A stretch of 64,000 nucleotides of DNA, taken from contig CAKSPF010000002.1 of NCBI GenBank assembly GCA_934481345.1, forward strand, positions 310,001 to 374,000, given 5' to 3'. The notes under the pieces were generated by a model that was not told the origin of the DNA, searched no databases, and saw only the letters and a list, made by a program, of their open reading frames with translations. The stretch comes from an uncultured Clostridia bacterium. Its GTDB lineage: Bacteria; Bacillota; Clostridia; UMGS1810. Each line of letters starts with the position of its first letter. Position 1 is the first letter of the stretch. The position numbers and the translations under genes are program-made. This document shows, one piece after another, positions 24,161 to 33,095 of this stretch.

Positions 24161-26980
24161 ATGAAATTTAAAAAGTGTATGATTCTTTTTGTAACGCTGG
24201 CTTTGTCTGCGGTTTCATCAACCGCTGTTCTGGCCGAAGATGCAAACGAAAAGGTAAGCGGCAACATTCAGGTTAATGTCGGGAACGAACTGCGGCAAGA
24301 TGTTCGCGGTTGGGGTGTCACGAACACGTGTCAGTTTTATCTTAGAAAAGATCATCGCGCAGGTGATTCGCAAACATTTCATGAACTGGGAGCCACAATA
24401 CTTAGATATGATTTGCTGACCGATACAGGAAATGCCGACGGCAGTATTAACGAAAAGTATGTGGATATGCTTTGTGATATCATTGAGCAGGGTATAGACA
24501 ACGGTATTTCACAGTATATGTTTTCTGTGTGGAAGCCTCCTGCCGACATAGATGACGATGGATATGCCAGATGGGTTGTGAATGTTTTTGACTACATAAG
24601 CAAAAAACGTAATATGCCGCTTCCGGTTGCTTTTTCAATGCAAAACGAGCCGTCGATGGCCAATATGGCATGGACAACGAATACATACACCGCCGAAACA
24701 TATGTAAAAAGATTTTTGGTGCTTAACGACGCTCTTGAAAAAGCCGGATATGGTGATGTGAAATTGCTTGCTACGGAGTCGGCAAATATATCCGAGGCGG
24801 AAATTCAGCTTGGCAGAGACTTTAATCAATTTGAAGTTCACCCGGATTTTTATGAGGCTATAGATGCTTATTGTTTCCACGGATACGGAAACGAAGCGGT
24901 GGGCAACCAGGTTTCAAAACAGGAGGCAAAGGTAGCCAGCAGACTTGTTGAACTTATGAATAGATATCCCAAGGATGAACGCTGGCAAACAGAATATTGC
25001 ACGATATACAGAACAAAGTCAGAAGACCAGCTCCTTCCTGTTGCGCAGTGTTTCAACGGGCAGATGGAATACTTTGGGTACCAGTGGTGGTTCTACTGGG
25101 GTTCGTATGGTCTAAATACTGACCCGATGTCAAACAATGAAAATTATGCGGATTACGGTGTGCTGTATTGGGGTGTTCCGTACAGTAAGGCAGAGATGAA
25201 CCGCAGAGGTCAGTTTTTCTCGACTGTGTTTAAAAACGTCCCCGTAGGCTCAAGAGTCGCTCCGATATCAATAGGCGGAACACAAGCTGAACACGGCAGC
25301 TTTGATGGTGAAGCAAGATATATGGATGTTTGTGCATTTGATACAAACCACGGATCGGTTGTGGTTTTTGTTAATCAGAATTATGAAGAAAAGACATATG
25401 ACTTTAACAATTTAACAGGTGTTGGGGCAAAAATTTACACTTGGGAATCTCCTGATAAACGAATGACTTCATCGGAAGATTTGCAGATTACCAATGGTTC
25501 TTTAAAGGACATAACTCTACCGGCTCGCTCTACAAATGTTATCGTATGTGATAATCAGGATATTTTTGCACCGCTTGTAGAGCAGGTTTATGATAATTCG
25601 CTTTATTATGACGGCACTAAATACGTCACGGCTCAAAAAGAGTTTAATGTTAATTTGACGGTTAATGAGCCGGTGACCGCAAAGGTAAACGGAAAGCCCG
25701 TAGCAGTGAACGCCGATAATACAATTACATTAAATGTAAACACAAATGGTGGTTACAATGAATATAGGATAGAGGCAATAGATAAGTGCGGAAATAAAAC
25801 ACAAAAGGTGTTAAAATATCAGTTTGTTGATGGATTTATAGGTAACATAACGGATATTCCGCAAAAATACAATTCCAAAGAATATGTAATCAGCGGAACA
25901 GCAACAAAGCAATGTAAAGTTTCGGCACTCGGTAAAACAGTTGAGACGGACGAACACGGCAAATATCAGTTGCCGATCACATTAAATGACGGAGAAAATA
26001 AGTTTTCTGTAATTTTAGATGACGGAGACAAACAGACTGAGTTTAAATATGCAATAGATGTTGATTCTGAACCGCTTGAAATAGATGTTTTGTCGGATAG
26101 TGACGTTACTCTCGATGATTATGAATATGTTATAAGGTTTGAAACCAGTAAAGATATATCAAAGCTTTTGATAAACGGACGCACTTTAAACGACTCCGCT
26201 ACTGAATATATAAACAATTCGGACAACGGTAACCGCTATGACATTACATATATGCTTGAAGACGGCGAAAATACTATTACTGTTCATGCCGAGGATGAGT
26301 TTGGAAATGTATGTGATAAAACATTGAAATTAAACTATGTTCCCAATGATAAAATTGCTATAAGGGACGATGGTGAATTGGATATTAAACACACTACAAC
26401 AGATATTAAAATTGATGGCATTATTGATGAAAAGGATTGGGTGCTGAATAAAAAGCTGAAATACGACTATGAAAGCATAGCGTCTGACAGGTTCAATTTT
26501 GATGTTTTGTGGGATGAAAATTATTTGTATATTGCAGGAAGAGAAGAGGATATAGCATATATCCACGTGTCTGATATGCTTCATTACAATGACAGTGTTG
26601 AAATTTATCTTGACGGTTCAAATGCCAAATCGGGATTCTACACTGATGATTGCCACCAGATTAAATTCGGTCAGCTTGACGATGGAAGCTGGCAGCAAAA
26701 CACAGCAATTGAAGGCATTGAATATGCTATGGTTGAGGACGGTAAGGGTGGCTATACCATAGAAGCAAAAATCCCCTGGGAGGCAGCAAAGATATATGGT
26801 ATAGCTCCCGGAAAACAGGTGGGATTTGACCTGGATATTAACAATCCGCGTTCTGCAACACTGCGCCCGAACTATCAGAAAACCGCATACGAATGTGACC
26901 GTTCCGTAAGACACTGGAATGCCGATTCCGAGGCGTGGCATAGTACAAATGCATTCGGAACACTTACACTCGTACAATAA
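24161..26980 (+). CDS. Secreted GH30-type glycoside hydrolase with CBM9-like module
   Basis: A 939-residue protein. I chose ATG 24161, which gives signal peptide MKFKKCMILFVTLALSAVSS and cleavage near AVLAED; the ATG at 24137 adds eight residues ahead of it. The catalytic TIM barrel starts with DVRGWGVTN (residue 47) and has SMQNEPS with E163 as acid/base and WQTEY with E278 as nucleophile, the GH30 pattern. A beta-domain ends near residue 450, followed by Ig-like modules (about 470-740) and a C-terminal CBM9-like domain (about 755-939, with DGIIDEKDWV). It is the first gene of a long operon and probably cuts a beta-linked polysaccharide outside the cell; endo-xylanase, beta-1,6-galactanase or glucanase are all possible. 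Confidence 0.8.
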   Translation: MKFKKCMILFVTLALSAVSSTAVLAEDANEKVSGNIQVNVGNELRQDVRGWGVTNTCQFYLRKDHRAGDSQTFHELGATILRYDLLTDTGNADGSINEKYVDMLCDIIEQGIDNGISQYMFSVWKPPADIDDDGYARWVVNVFDYISKKRNMPLPVAFSMQNEPSMANMAWTTNTYTAETYVKRFLVLNDALEKAGYGDVKLLATESANISEAEIQLGRDFNQFEVHPDFYEAIDAYCFHGYGNEAVGNQVSKQEAKVASRLVELMNRYPKDERWQTEYCTIYRTKSEDQLLPVAQCFNGQMEYFGYQWWFYWGSYGLNTDPMSNNENYADYGVLYWGVPYSKAEMNRRGQFFSTVFKNVPVGSRVAPISIGGTQAEHGSFDGEARYMDVCAFDTNHGSVVVFVNQNYEEKTYDFNNLTGVGAKIYTWESPDKRMTSSEDLQITNGSLKDITLPARSTNVIVCDNQDIFAPLVEQVYDNSLYYDGTKYVTAQKEFNVNLTVNEPVTAKVNGKPVAVNADNTITLNVNTNGGYNEYRIEAIDKCGNKTQKVLKYQFVDGFIGNITDIPQKYNSKEYVISGTATKQCKVSALGKTVETDEHGKYQLPITLNDGENKFSVILDDGDKQTEFKYAIDVDSEPLEIDVLSDSDVTLDDYEYVIRFETSKDISKLLINGRTLNDSATEYINNSDNGNRYDITYMLEDGENTITVHAEDEFGNVCDKTLKLNYVPNDKIAIRDDGELDIKHTTTDIKIDGIIDEKDWVLNKKLKYDYESIASDRFNFDVLWDENYLYIAGREEDIAYIHVSDMLHYNDSVEIYLDGSNAKSGFYTDDCHQIKFGQLDDGSWQQNTAIEGIEYAMVEDGKGGYTIEAKIPWEAAKIYGIAPGKQVGFDLDINNPRSATLRPNYQKTAYECDRSVRHWNADSEAWHSTNAFGTLTLVQ

Positions 26981-27011
26981 AGCTTACATATCGAAAGGAA
27001 TGGTAGAAAAT

Positions 27012-29741
27012 ATGAATATAAAAAAACTTGTAGCACTCTTTCTTGCATTTACATTGTGCACGGGAATATTGAGTACATCTGCATTTGCTGCGTCCGGGAA
27101 TGATTCCGGAGCTGATTTGAAAGATTATATTACAAATTCGAAAGTTCTTTCTTCACTCGGAATATTTTCTGTTGATTTTGCCAACAAAACATATACAGAA
27201 AATATTACCCGTGAAGAAGCAATAAAGACCGCTCTTGAACTCAATGGATTTTCGAATGATGAATCTAAAATCTGTAACCTTGCTGTTTCGATGGGTTTTA
27301 TTGATTCCGAGTCTGACTACAGAAAGGCAGCATATCTGAAAAAAGATGAGGCTGCAAAGATATTTGTTACACTTCTCGGATACAGTGCAAGCGCCGAGGT
27401 TAAAGGCGGTTATCCGATTGGGTATGCTTGGTGTGCTAAACGTCTCGGATTGCTTGACAATGTTGACCAGGGTTCGTTGAATGTATCATATGCAGATTTT
27501 GTTAACATTCTTATCAATTCTTTTGATGTTAATATGAACAAAATAGCTAATATTTCGTCCAACGGAGGAATTGAGTTTGAGGCAGCGGATAATGATAGCA
27601 TCCTGAAAACCGTTTTTGATATAGATACAATATACGGTCTTGTAGATGAAAATGCATTTTCGACTCTGCTTATTCCTGCCGATAATTCGACAGATATGCT
27701 GTATATCGACAGCAAGGCATATAAAATCAACGATGTCGGATTGGCGGATTTGATAGGACATAATGTAAAAGCCTATGTGAATTCGGATGAGAAGATATTG
27801 AGCGCCGTTCCGTATGATAGCAGTGAATTGACTGTTTTTGATGACGATTTCGACGCATATTCGGCAAATTCGGTAACATACTTCGATTCTATGAATAAAA
27901 AGAAAAAAGTCCGCATTGACTCGAAACCTTATGTGTTTTATAACGATGTTGCGTATGCTGCATACACGGCTGACGATATAAACAGCTTTAACGGAAAACT
28001 TGTTTTGATTGATAATGATAACGATAATATTTATGAAATTGTAAAAGTTTATGATTATGAGACGGTTTTTGTTGCATCAACGGCTGTAAATGACAAATCC
28101 GTGAGAGCAAAGATTCCGAGCGGGAAATTCTATTCATTTAAGAATATAGACGATGACAGACTTACAGTTGTTACCGATGAAGGAAAAAATGTTATGTTTA
28201 CATACCTGCTGGATGGCGATGTGGCGTCGATAGCTGAGTCCAAGTCGAAAACTCATGCAAAAATAATTATATCGAGAAAAACCGTAAGCGGAGTTTTTGA
28301 ATCAAAGAAAGTTGATAAATATCGTATTGACGATGTTGAGTATAATGCGTCACCGGCAATGAAATCCGAGCTTGAAAAGTATAGCGTCGGCTACGAAATA
28401 AAAGTTGCCCTTGATTGCTTTGGACGAATAGGCGGTATATTTGATTCAGAAGCATCAGGACTAAAATACGGTTATATAATGGGTGTGTCGCAAAAACAGG
28501 GATTGAGTGATAACTATAAAATCAAAATATTTGATGAAAACGAAGAATACAAAATATATAATTTGACCGATAAGGTTAGGGTTGACGGTATCAAGATTGA
28601 TAGCGAGAAGGCTGTCAATGAATTGAAAATGACTGAGACCGGAAGCGCCAGACAGGTTGTTAAGTATGGCTTAAGCGGTGATAAAGTTTCGGCTATCGAT
28701 ACAGCAAGAACCGGCAGCGGAGATAAGGTATATGACAGCCTTAAGATAAAAAAGATAACATCATCTCCGATTGACTACAGACCTGTCTCATATGGTGGAT
28801 CTAATCAGCTTGCCGGAGTGGCATTTGTTGATGAAAGAGATTTAAACGGAAAAAAATGGTTTGTTGTTCCGGCTGTAACAACCGAAAATGCGGAAAAGGT
28901 GTATGCAGAGAAAAAATACTTTATGGCTCGAAAATATATTACAGACCAAGGACGTCTTATAAAAAAGAACGGAGACTATATTGAGGCTGTAGATATTGAT
29001 GATGACGGATATTGCAAATATGTTGTTTACAACAGATTGATTCCCGAGAATGAGGGAAGCGTTATAGGAAACGGTATGACGATTGTTGAACCGCAGAATA
29101 CATATGCTACCACTGTTAACGACATTTATACGGTATCTGTTGATGATGAGATAAAGTACGGTGTTTCGGTAACAACTACACAGGCTTTCTCTCCAAATGC
29201 AACGGGAACAAATTTTTATCGCGAATGTATTTGCGAGTCGGAGAATATCCTGTGGAAAGCTGTTTATGATGCCGACGGGAATGTAATTGAAGGCGAACAC
29301 AAGATGATTGAAAAGGGAGATATCGTTCAATTTAAAGCAAATTATCAAGGCGAACTTAACGAATCATTTGTTGTGTACGATTCCTCGCTCACACCTTTGC
29401 AAAATGCAAAACGTTTGAAAAACTATAATAAATTAAACACCAACATAGGTTATTCATTTGGTGTTGCCGACAAATTTTCACTCAAAGGTACAGTGTTTTT
29501 GTTCAACAACTGGGATTATGATACGGGCGAAATTGATTTTACAGACGGAATGCAGAATGTCTATGGTGCAACGCAAAACGTAATGTTGATTAACAAAAAT
29601 GATACAAGAAACCCTGTGGATTTTGTAAGTAATTTGCAGGTCAGAACATACAGGGATTTCCCGGATAACTATGATTATATATTAATAGAGCATTATTTCG
29701 GTGAGTTAAAGCAAATTTTTGTAATAAGAGAGGCTGAATAA
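27012..29741 (+). CDS. Large secreted SLH-like surface protein, 909 aa
   Basis: I chose ATG 27012 (RBS GAAAGGAATGG); in-frame codons further upstream run into the previous gene. A signal peptide (about residues 1-30, ending AFAAS) is clear. The first 200 residues contain three degenerate S-layer-homology-like repeats, for example YTENITREEAIKTALELNG and VNVSYADFVNILINSF-type segments. The rest is beta-rich with repeated D-D-N-D stretches such as DNDNDNIYEIVKVYD and DIDDDGYCKYVVYN, which could bind calcium. There is no catalytic motif I recognise. Placed between GH30 and the sugar permeases, it may be an S-layer-like glycan-binding or scaffold protein. Confidence 0.65.
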   Translation: MNIKKLVALFLAFTLCTGILSTSAFAASGNDSGADLKDYITNSKVLSSLGIFSVDFANKTYTENITREEAIKTALELNGFSNDESKICNLAVSMGFIDSESDYRKAAYLKKDEAAKIFVTLLGYSASAEVKGGYPIGYAWCAKRLGLLDNVDQGSLNVSYADFVNILINSFDVNMNKIANISSNGGIEFEAADNDSILKTVFDIDTIYGLVDENAFSTLLIPADNSTDMLYIDSKAYKINDVGLADLIGHNVKAYVNSDEKILSAVPYDSSELTVFDDDFDAYSANSVTYFDSMNKKKKVRIDSKPYVFYNDVAYAAYTADDINSFNGKLVLIDNDNDNIYEIVKVYDYETVFVASTAVNDKSVRAKIPSGKFYSFKNIDDDRLTVVTDEGKNVMFTYLLDGDVASIAESKSKTHAKIIISRKTVSGVFESKKVDKYRIDDVEYNASPAMKSELEKYSVGYEIKVALDCFGRIGGIFDSEASGLKYGYIMGVSQKQGLSDNYKIKIFDENEEYKIYNLTDKVRVDGIKIDSEKAVNELKMTETGSARQVVKYGLSGDKVSAIDTARTGSGDKVYDSLKIKKITSSPIDYRPVSYGGSNQLAGVAFVDERDLNGKKWFVVPAVTTENAEKVYAEKKYFMARKYITDQGRLIKKNGDYIEAVDIDDDGYCKYVVYNRLIPENEGSVIGNGMTIVEPQNTYATTVNDIYTVSVDDEIKYGVSVTTTQAFSPNATGTNFYRECICESENILWKAVYDADGNVIEGEHKMIEKGDIVQFKANYQGELNESFVVYDSSLTPLQNAKRLKNYNKLNTNIGYSFGVADKFSLKGTVFLFNNWDYDTGEIDFTDGMQNVYGATQNVMLINKNDTRNPVDFVSNLQVRTYRDFPDNYDYILIEHYFGELKQIFVIREAE

Positions 29742-29745
29742 TAAA

Positions 29746-30687
29746 TTGAAAACTAATACATGTGCAAAATCAAAAAAACAGAAAATTAATCTTAAAAAAG
29801 TTAATTGGCCGCTTGTATCGATGCTGATTCCCGGTATAGTCCTGCTTGTGGTATTTAAGTATATTCCGATAACGGGTATTATAGTTGCATTTAAAAAGCT
29901 GTCGTACGTGGATACAATATGGTCGGCGCCGTGGTGCGGATTGGATAATTTTAAATTCTTGTTTTCCACACCCGATGCATGGGTTATTACAAGAAACACA
30001 ATTCTATATAATATTGTGTTTATAATAGGCGGATTGTTTCTCAACGTGTCATTCGCTGTTATGCTTGACGAGCTCAGAAACAAACGTGCGGTAAAAATTT
30101 ATCAGAATATTATATTTTTGCCGTATCTGTTTTCGATAGTTATTGTCACATATCTGTTTTACGGTTTTTTCAGCAATAACTACGGTATATTAAACAGTTT
30201 GTTAAAGACTCTTGGTTTTAAGAGTGTTTCGTGGTATACAGACGCTTCAAAATGGCCGTTTATACTCGTGTTTGTCCATTTTTGGATGTGTGTGGGATAC
30301 GGAAGCATTTTGTATATTGCAGGTATTGCCGGAATAGACTCGTCGCTTTTTGAGGCAGCAAAAATAGATGGTGCTACAAGGTGGCAAAAAATAAGGTATG
30401 TAACAATACCGTCGCTTATGCCGATTATTATAATTAATTTTATAATGAACGTAGGCAGAATATTCAATTCTGACTTTGGACTGTTTTATACCTTCCCGAT
30501 GAACTCGGCTCCTTTGTATCGGGTAACAAATGTAATTGATACATATGTATACCGTTCTTTGATGGTAACCGGTGACACGGGTATGTCGGCTGCAGCCACA
30601 TTCTATCAGTCGGTTGTCGGTTTTGTTTTAATTATGATTGCGAACGGAGTTGTAAACAAAATTGATTCCGAAAAAGCAATGTTTTAG
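29746..30687 (+). CDS. ABC sugar transporter permease (LplB type)
   Basis: A 313-residue permease starting at TTG 29746. It has six membrane helices and the permease EAA loop motif EAAKIDGATRWQKIRYVTIPSL around residue 205-226 (quoted as EAAKIDGATRWQ, then the TIPSL end). The SAPWCGLDNFKF segment in the N-terminal part is typical of LplB/YteP permeases that import pectin and rhamnogalacturonan oligosaccharides. Together with the next permease it forms the channel fed by the lipoprotein at 31619. No ATPase gene is present, so a shared MsmX-like ATPase elsewhere is likely. Confidence 0.88.
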   Translation: MKTNTCAKSKKQKINLKKVNWPLVSMLIPGIVLLVVFKYIPITGIIVAFKKLSYVDTIWSAPWCGLDNFKFLFSTPDAWVITRNTILYNIVFIIGGLFLNVSFAVMLDELRNKRAVKIYQNIIFLPYLFSIVIVTYLFYGFFSNNYGILNSLLKTLGFKSVSWYTDASKWPFILVFVHFWMCVGYGSILYIAGIAGIDSSLFEAAKIDGATRWQKIRYVTIPSLMPIIIINFIMNVGRIFNSDFGLFYTFPMNSAPLYRVTNVIDTYVYRSLMVTGDTGMSAAATFYQSVVGFVLIMIANGVVNKIDSEKAMF

Positions 30688-30706
30688 GGAGTGGTGGTGA
30701 GTAACA

Positions 30707-31588
30707 ATGAATAAAAAAAATAGAATTAAAGACGGAAACCTTTTTAATACTGTTGCACATATTATACTGATTATTCAATGCGCATTCATTTTATTGCCGC
30801 TCATTCTGTGCATAAGCATTTCGGTGTCGGATCAGGCTTCAATCTATAAATACGGGTATACTTTTATTCCGAAAAAGCTGAATTTTGAGGCATATGCCTA
30901 TGTCTTTAAAAATGGCTTGACATTGTTTCATTCATTTGGTGTAACCGTGATTGTAACGGCTTTGGGTACAGTTTTTTCGCTGCTCGTGACCGCAATGTAT
31001 GCGTATGTTGTTTCAAGACGTGATTTTAAGGGAAGAAAATTTTTCAATTACTTTATGTTTTTCCCGATGTTGTTCAGCGGCGGTCTTGTTGCAACGTACC
31101 TTTGGCAGACACAGATAGGAATGTATAACAACCTGGCGTGCCTTATTGTCCCGATGGCATTCAACAGCTGGAACTGCATAATTCTAAGGACATTCCTTCA
31201 GACATCGGTTCCGTTTGAAATAATAGAATCCGGCAAAATCGACGGTGCCGGTGAATACCGCATATTTTTCAAACTTATTGTTCCGATAGCAGTTCCGGGA
31301 CTTGCGACGATTGCGCTTTTTGCAGCACTTTCATATTGGAATGACTGGTATACGCCGCTTGTATATATCAGAAATGAAAATCTTTACGGATTGCAGTTTT
31401 ATCTTCAGAGAATTATGACAAATGTTCAGGTTGCATTGAGTGGTAAGGTTCAGACGACGATTAATGTTCCGAGTGAGTCCGTTCGTATGGTGCTGTGCGT
31501 AATTGCAATCGGGCCCATAGTTCTTGCATATCCGTTTTGCCAGAAGTTTCTTATAAAAGGTATAACAATCGGTTCTGTCAAGGGCTGA
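30707..31588 (+). CDS. ABC sugar transporter permease (LplC/YtcP type)
   Basis: A 293-residue permease with six membrane helices and the motif ESGKIDGAGEYRIFF in its cytoplasmic loop, the binding point for the ATPase. The start ATG 30707 follows GGGAGTGGTGAG. The ALSYWNDWYTPLVYIRN segment is characteristic of the second permease of oligosaccharide importers. It pairs with the LplB-type permease directly upstream. Confidence 0.88.
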   Translation: MNKKNRIKDGNLFNTVAHIILIIQCAFILLPLILCISISVSDQASIYKYGYTFIPKKLNFEAYAYVFKNGLTLFHSFGVTVIVTALGTVFSLLVTAMYAYVVSRRDFKGRKFFNYFMFFPMLFSGGLVATYLWQTQIGMYNNLACLIVPMAFNSWNCIILRTFLQTSVPFEIIESGKIDGAGEYRIFFKLIVPIAVPGLATIALFAALSYWNDWYTPLVYIRNENLYGLQFYLQRIMTNVQVALSGKVQTTINVPSESVRMVLCVIAIGPIVLAYPFCQKFLIKGITIGSVKG

Positions 31589-31618
31589 TTATATAAAAAG
31601 AAAGGTGAGGAAAGAAAT

Positions 31619-33091
31619 ATGAAATTTAAAAAGCTATTTGCAATGTTTGTGTCTGTTGTTTTGGTATTTTCACTTGCGTCATGCGGTAACAATAATCGAA
31701 CCGCATCGGTCGCAACTGAGGACAACGATGATTTCTATACCATTGAATGGTATTACATCAATGCGGATGTCAGCCAAAAAGATGTTACTCCGATTCAGAA
31801 TAAGCTTAATGAGTACCTCAAAGATAAAATAAATGCCGAGGTTCATATGAATGTTTTTGATTGGGGAACATATGACGAAAGAACAAATCTTATGCTTCAG
31901 AGCAAAGAGAAGATGGATCTCTGTTATACATACGGTTCGAATTATTATACAAGAGTTTCCAAGGGTGCTTTTCTTGCAATCGACGATCTTCTGCCGAAAT
32001 ATGCGCCGAAACTCTATAAAGAAATTGATGGAGTACTCCTCGACGGTGCTAAGGTGAACGGAAAGAACTACGGCGTCCCGGCATTAAAGGAATATGCACA
32101 CTCAACCGGTTTTATCTATCGCTCGGATATAGTCGATAAGCTTGGTATCGATATGGACAGTGTAAAATCTTTCGAGGATATTATTCCTGTGTTGGATAAG
32201 GTTAAAGAAGCATATCCCGATATTCACGGTTTGGCTTTCGGAGGATCCGGCACACCGGTTGACGCTATGGATTTTGATGCGGCATATCTCGGATACGGTA
32301 TGTTCTTTGAAAACTATGACGGCAAGATAATTAATCTGTATGAAACCGATAAATATAAAGAAGCCTGCAATCTGGCATACAAGCTGAAAAGCACCGGTTA
32401 CACATTCAGCGAAACAGGAAAAACTCAGGACGATTTGGTTAATTCGGGTGTTGTTTTTGCAGCGTTATATCCTTATAAACCCGGCAAGGTTGAAGAGGTT
32501 ACGCATAGCAAAAAGGAAGGTTTGGAATTCAAACAGAACAGCTTGCACGGTCCCAGAACATATACTCAGGATTGTTCCGGCTCTATGATGGCTATTCCGG
32601 CAACGTGTGAGAATCCTGCAAGAGTTATGAAATTCCTTGAACTGCTCAATACCGATGAATATGTTAATAACCTCGTTAATTTCGGTATAGAAAATGAAAA
32701 CTATACCAAAAATGACGACGGCACAATTCATATACTTGCAGGTTCAAAGTATAATGGCGTTGGTTATCAGTGGATGATGGGTAATAACTTTATTAACTAC
32801 ATTGTGGATAACGAAGAAAAAGACAAACACGAAAAACTCAAAAAATACAATGAAGAAACGCAGCGTTCCAAAATGCTCGGATTTGCATTTGATGCTGAAC
32901 CTGTAAGAAATGAAGCTACCGCTGTTGCAAACGTTATAAGTGAATATCAGGATCAGCTCAGATATGGCATGGTGTCTGTTGATGATAAGTATGATGAATT
33001 TATAAACAAAATGAAAAAAGCCGGTTCGGATAAAGTGCTCAAAGAAGTGCAGAGGCAATATGATGAATGGGCAAAAGCCAATAAGGAGTGA
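31619..33091 (+). CDS. Sugar ABC transporter lipoprotein (LplA/YtcQ type)
   Basis: A 490-residue extracellular binding protein with a lipoprotein signal: lipobox LASC with C22. The mature part is a large solute-binding protein with NGKNYGVPALKEYAHSTGFIYRSD and a C-terminal DUF3502-like stretch. Proteins of this type (LplA, YtcQ) deliver large oligosaccharides to LplB/YtcP permeases. It completes the importer of the operon, apart from the ATPase. The next gene starts 4 nt after its stop. Candidate cargo is pectin- or hemicellulose-derived oligosaccharides released by the GH30 enzymes of the same operon. Confidence 0.88.
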   Translation: MKFKKLFAMFVSVVLVFSLASCGNNNRTASVATEDNDDFYTIEWYYINADVSQKDVTPIQNKLNEYLKDKINAEVHMNVFDWGTYDERTNLMLQSKEKMDLCYTYGSNYYTRVSKGAFLAIDDLLPKYAPKLYKEIDGVLLDGAKVNGKNYGVPALKEYAHSTGFIYRSDIVDKLGIDMDSVKSFEDIIPVLDKVKEAYPDIHGLAFGGSGTPVDAMDFDAAYLGYGMFFENYDGKIINLYETDKYKEACNLAYKLKSTGYTFSETGKTQDDLVNSGVVFAALYPYKPGKVEEVTHSKKEGLEFKQNSLHGPRTYTQDCSGSMMAIPATCENPARVMKFLELLNTDEYVNNLVNFGIENENYTKNDDGTIHILAGSKYNGVGYQWMMGNNFINYIVDNEEKDKHEKLKKYNEETQRSKMLGFAFDAEPVRNEATAVANVISEYQDQLRYGMVSVDDKYDEFINKMKKAGSDKVLKEVQRQYDEWAKANKE

Positions 33092-33095
33092 TACG

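Noticed and set aside
28842..29348. A 168-codon minus-strand frame inside the 909-residue surface gene
   Set aside because: The frame is an antisense shadow of a long gene; no promoter or ribosome site supports it.
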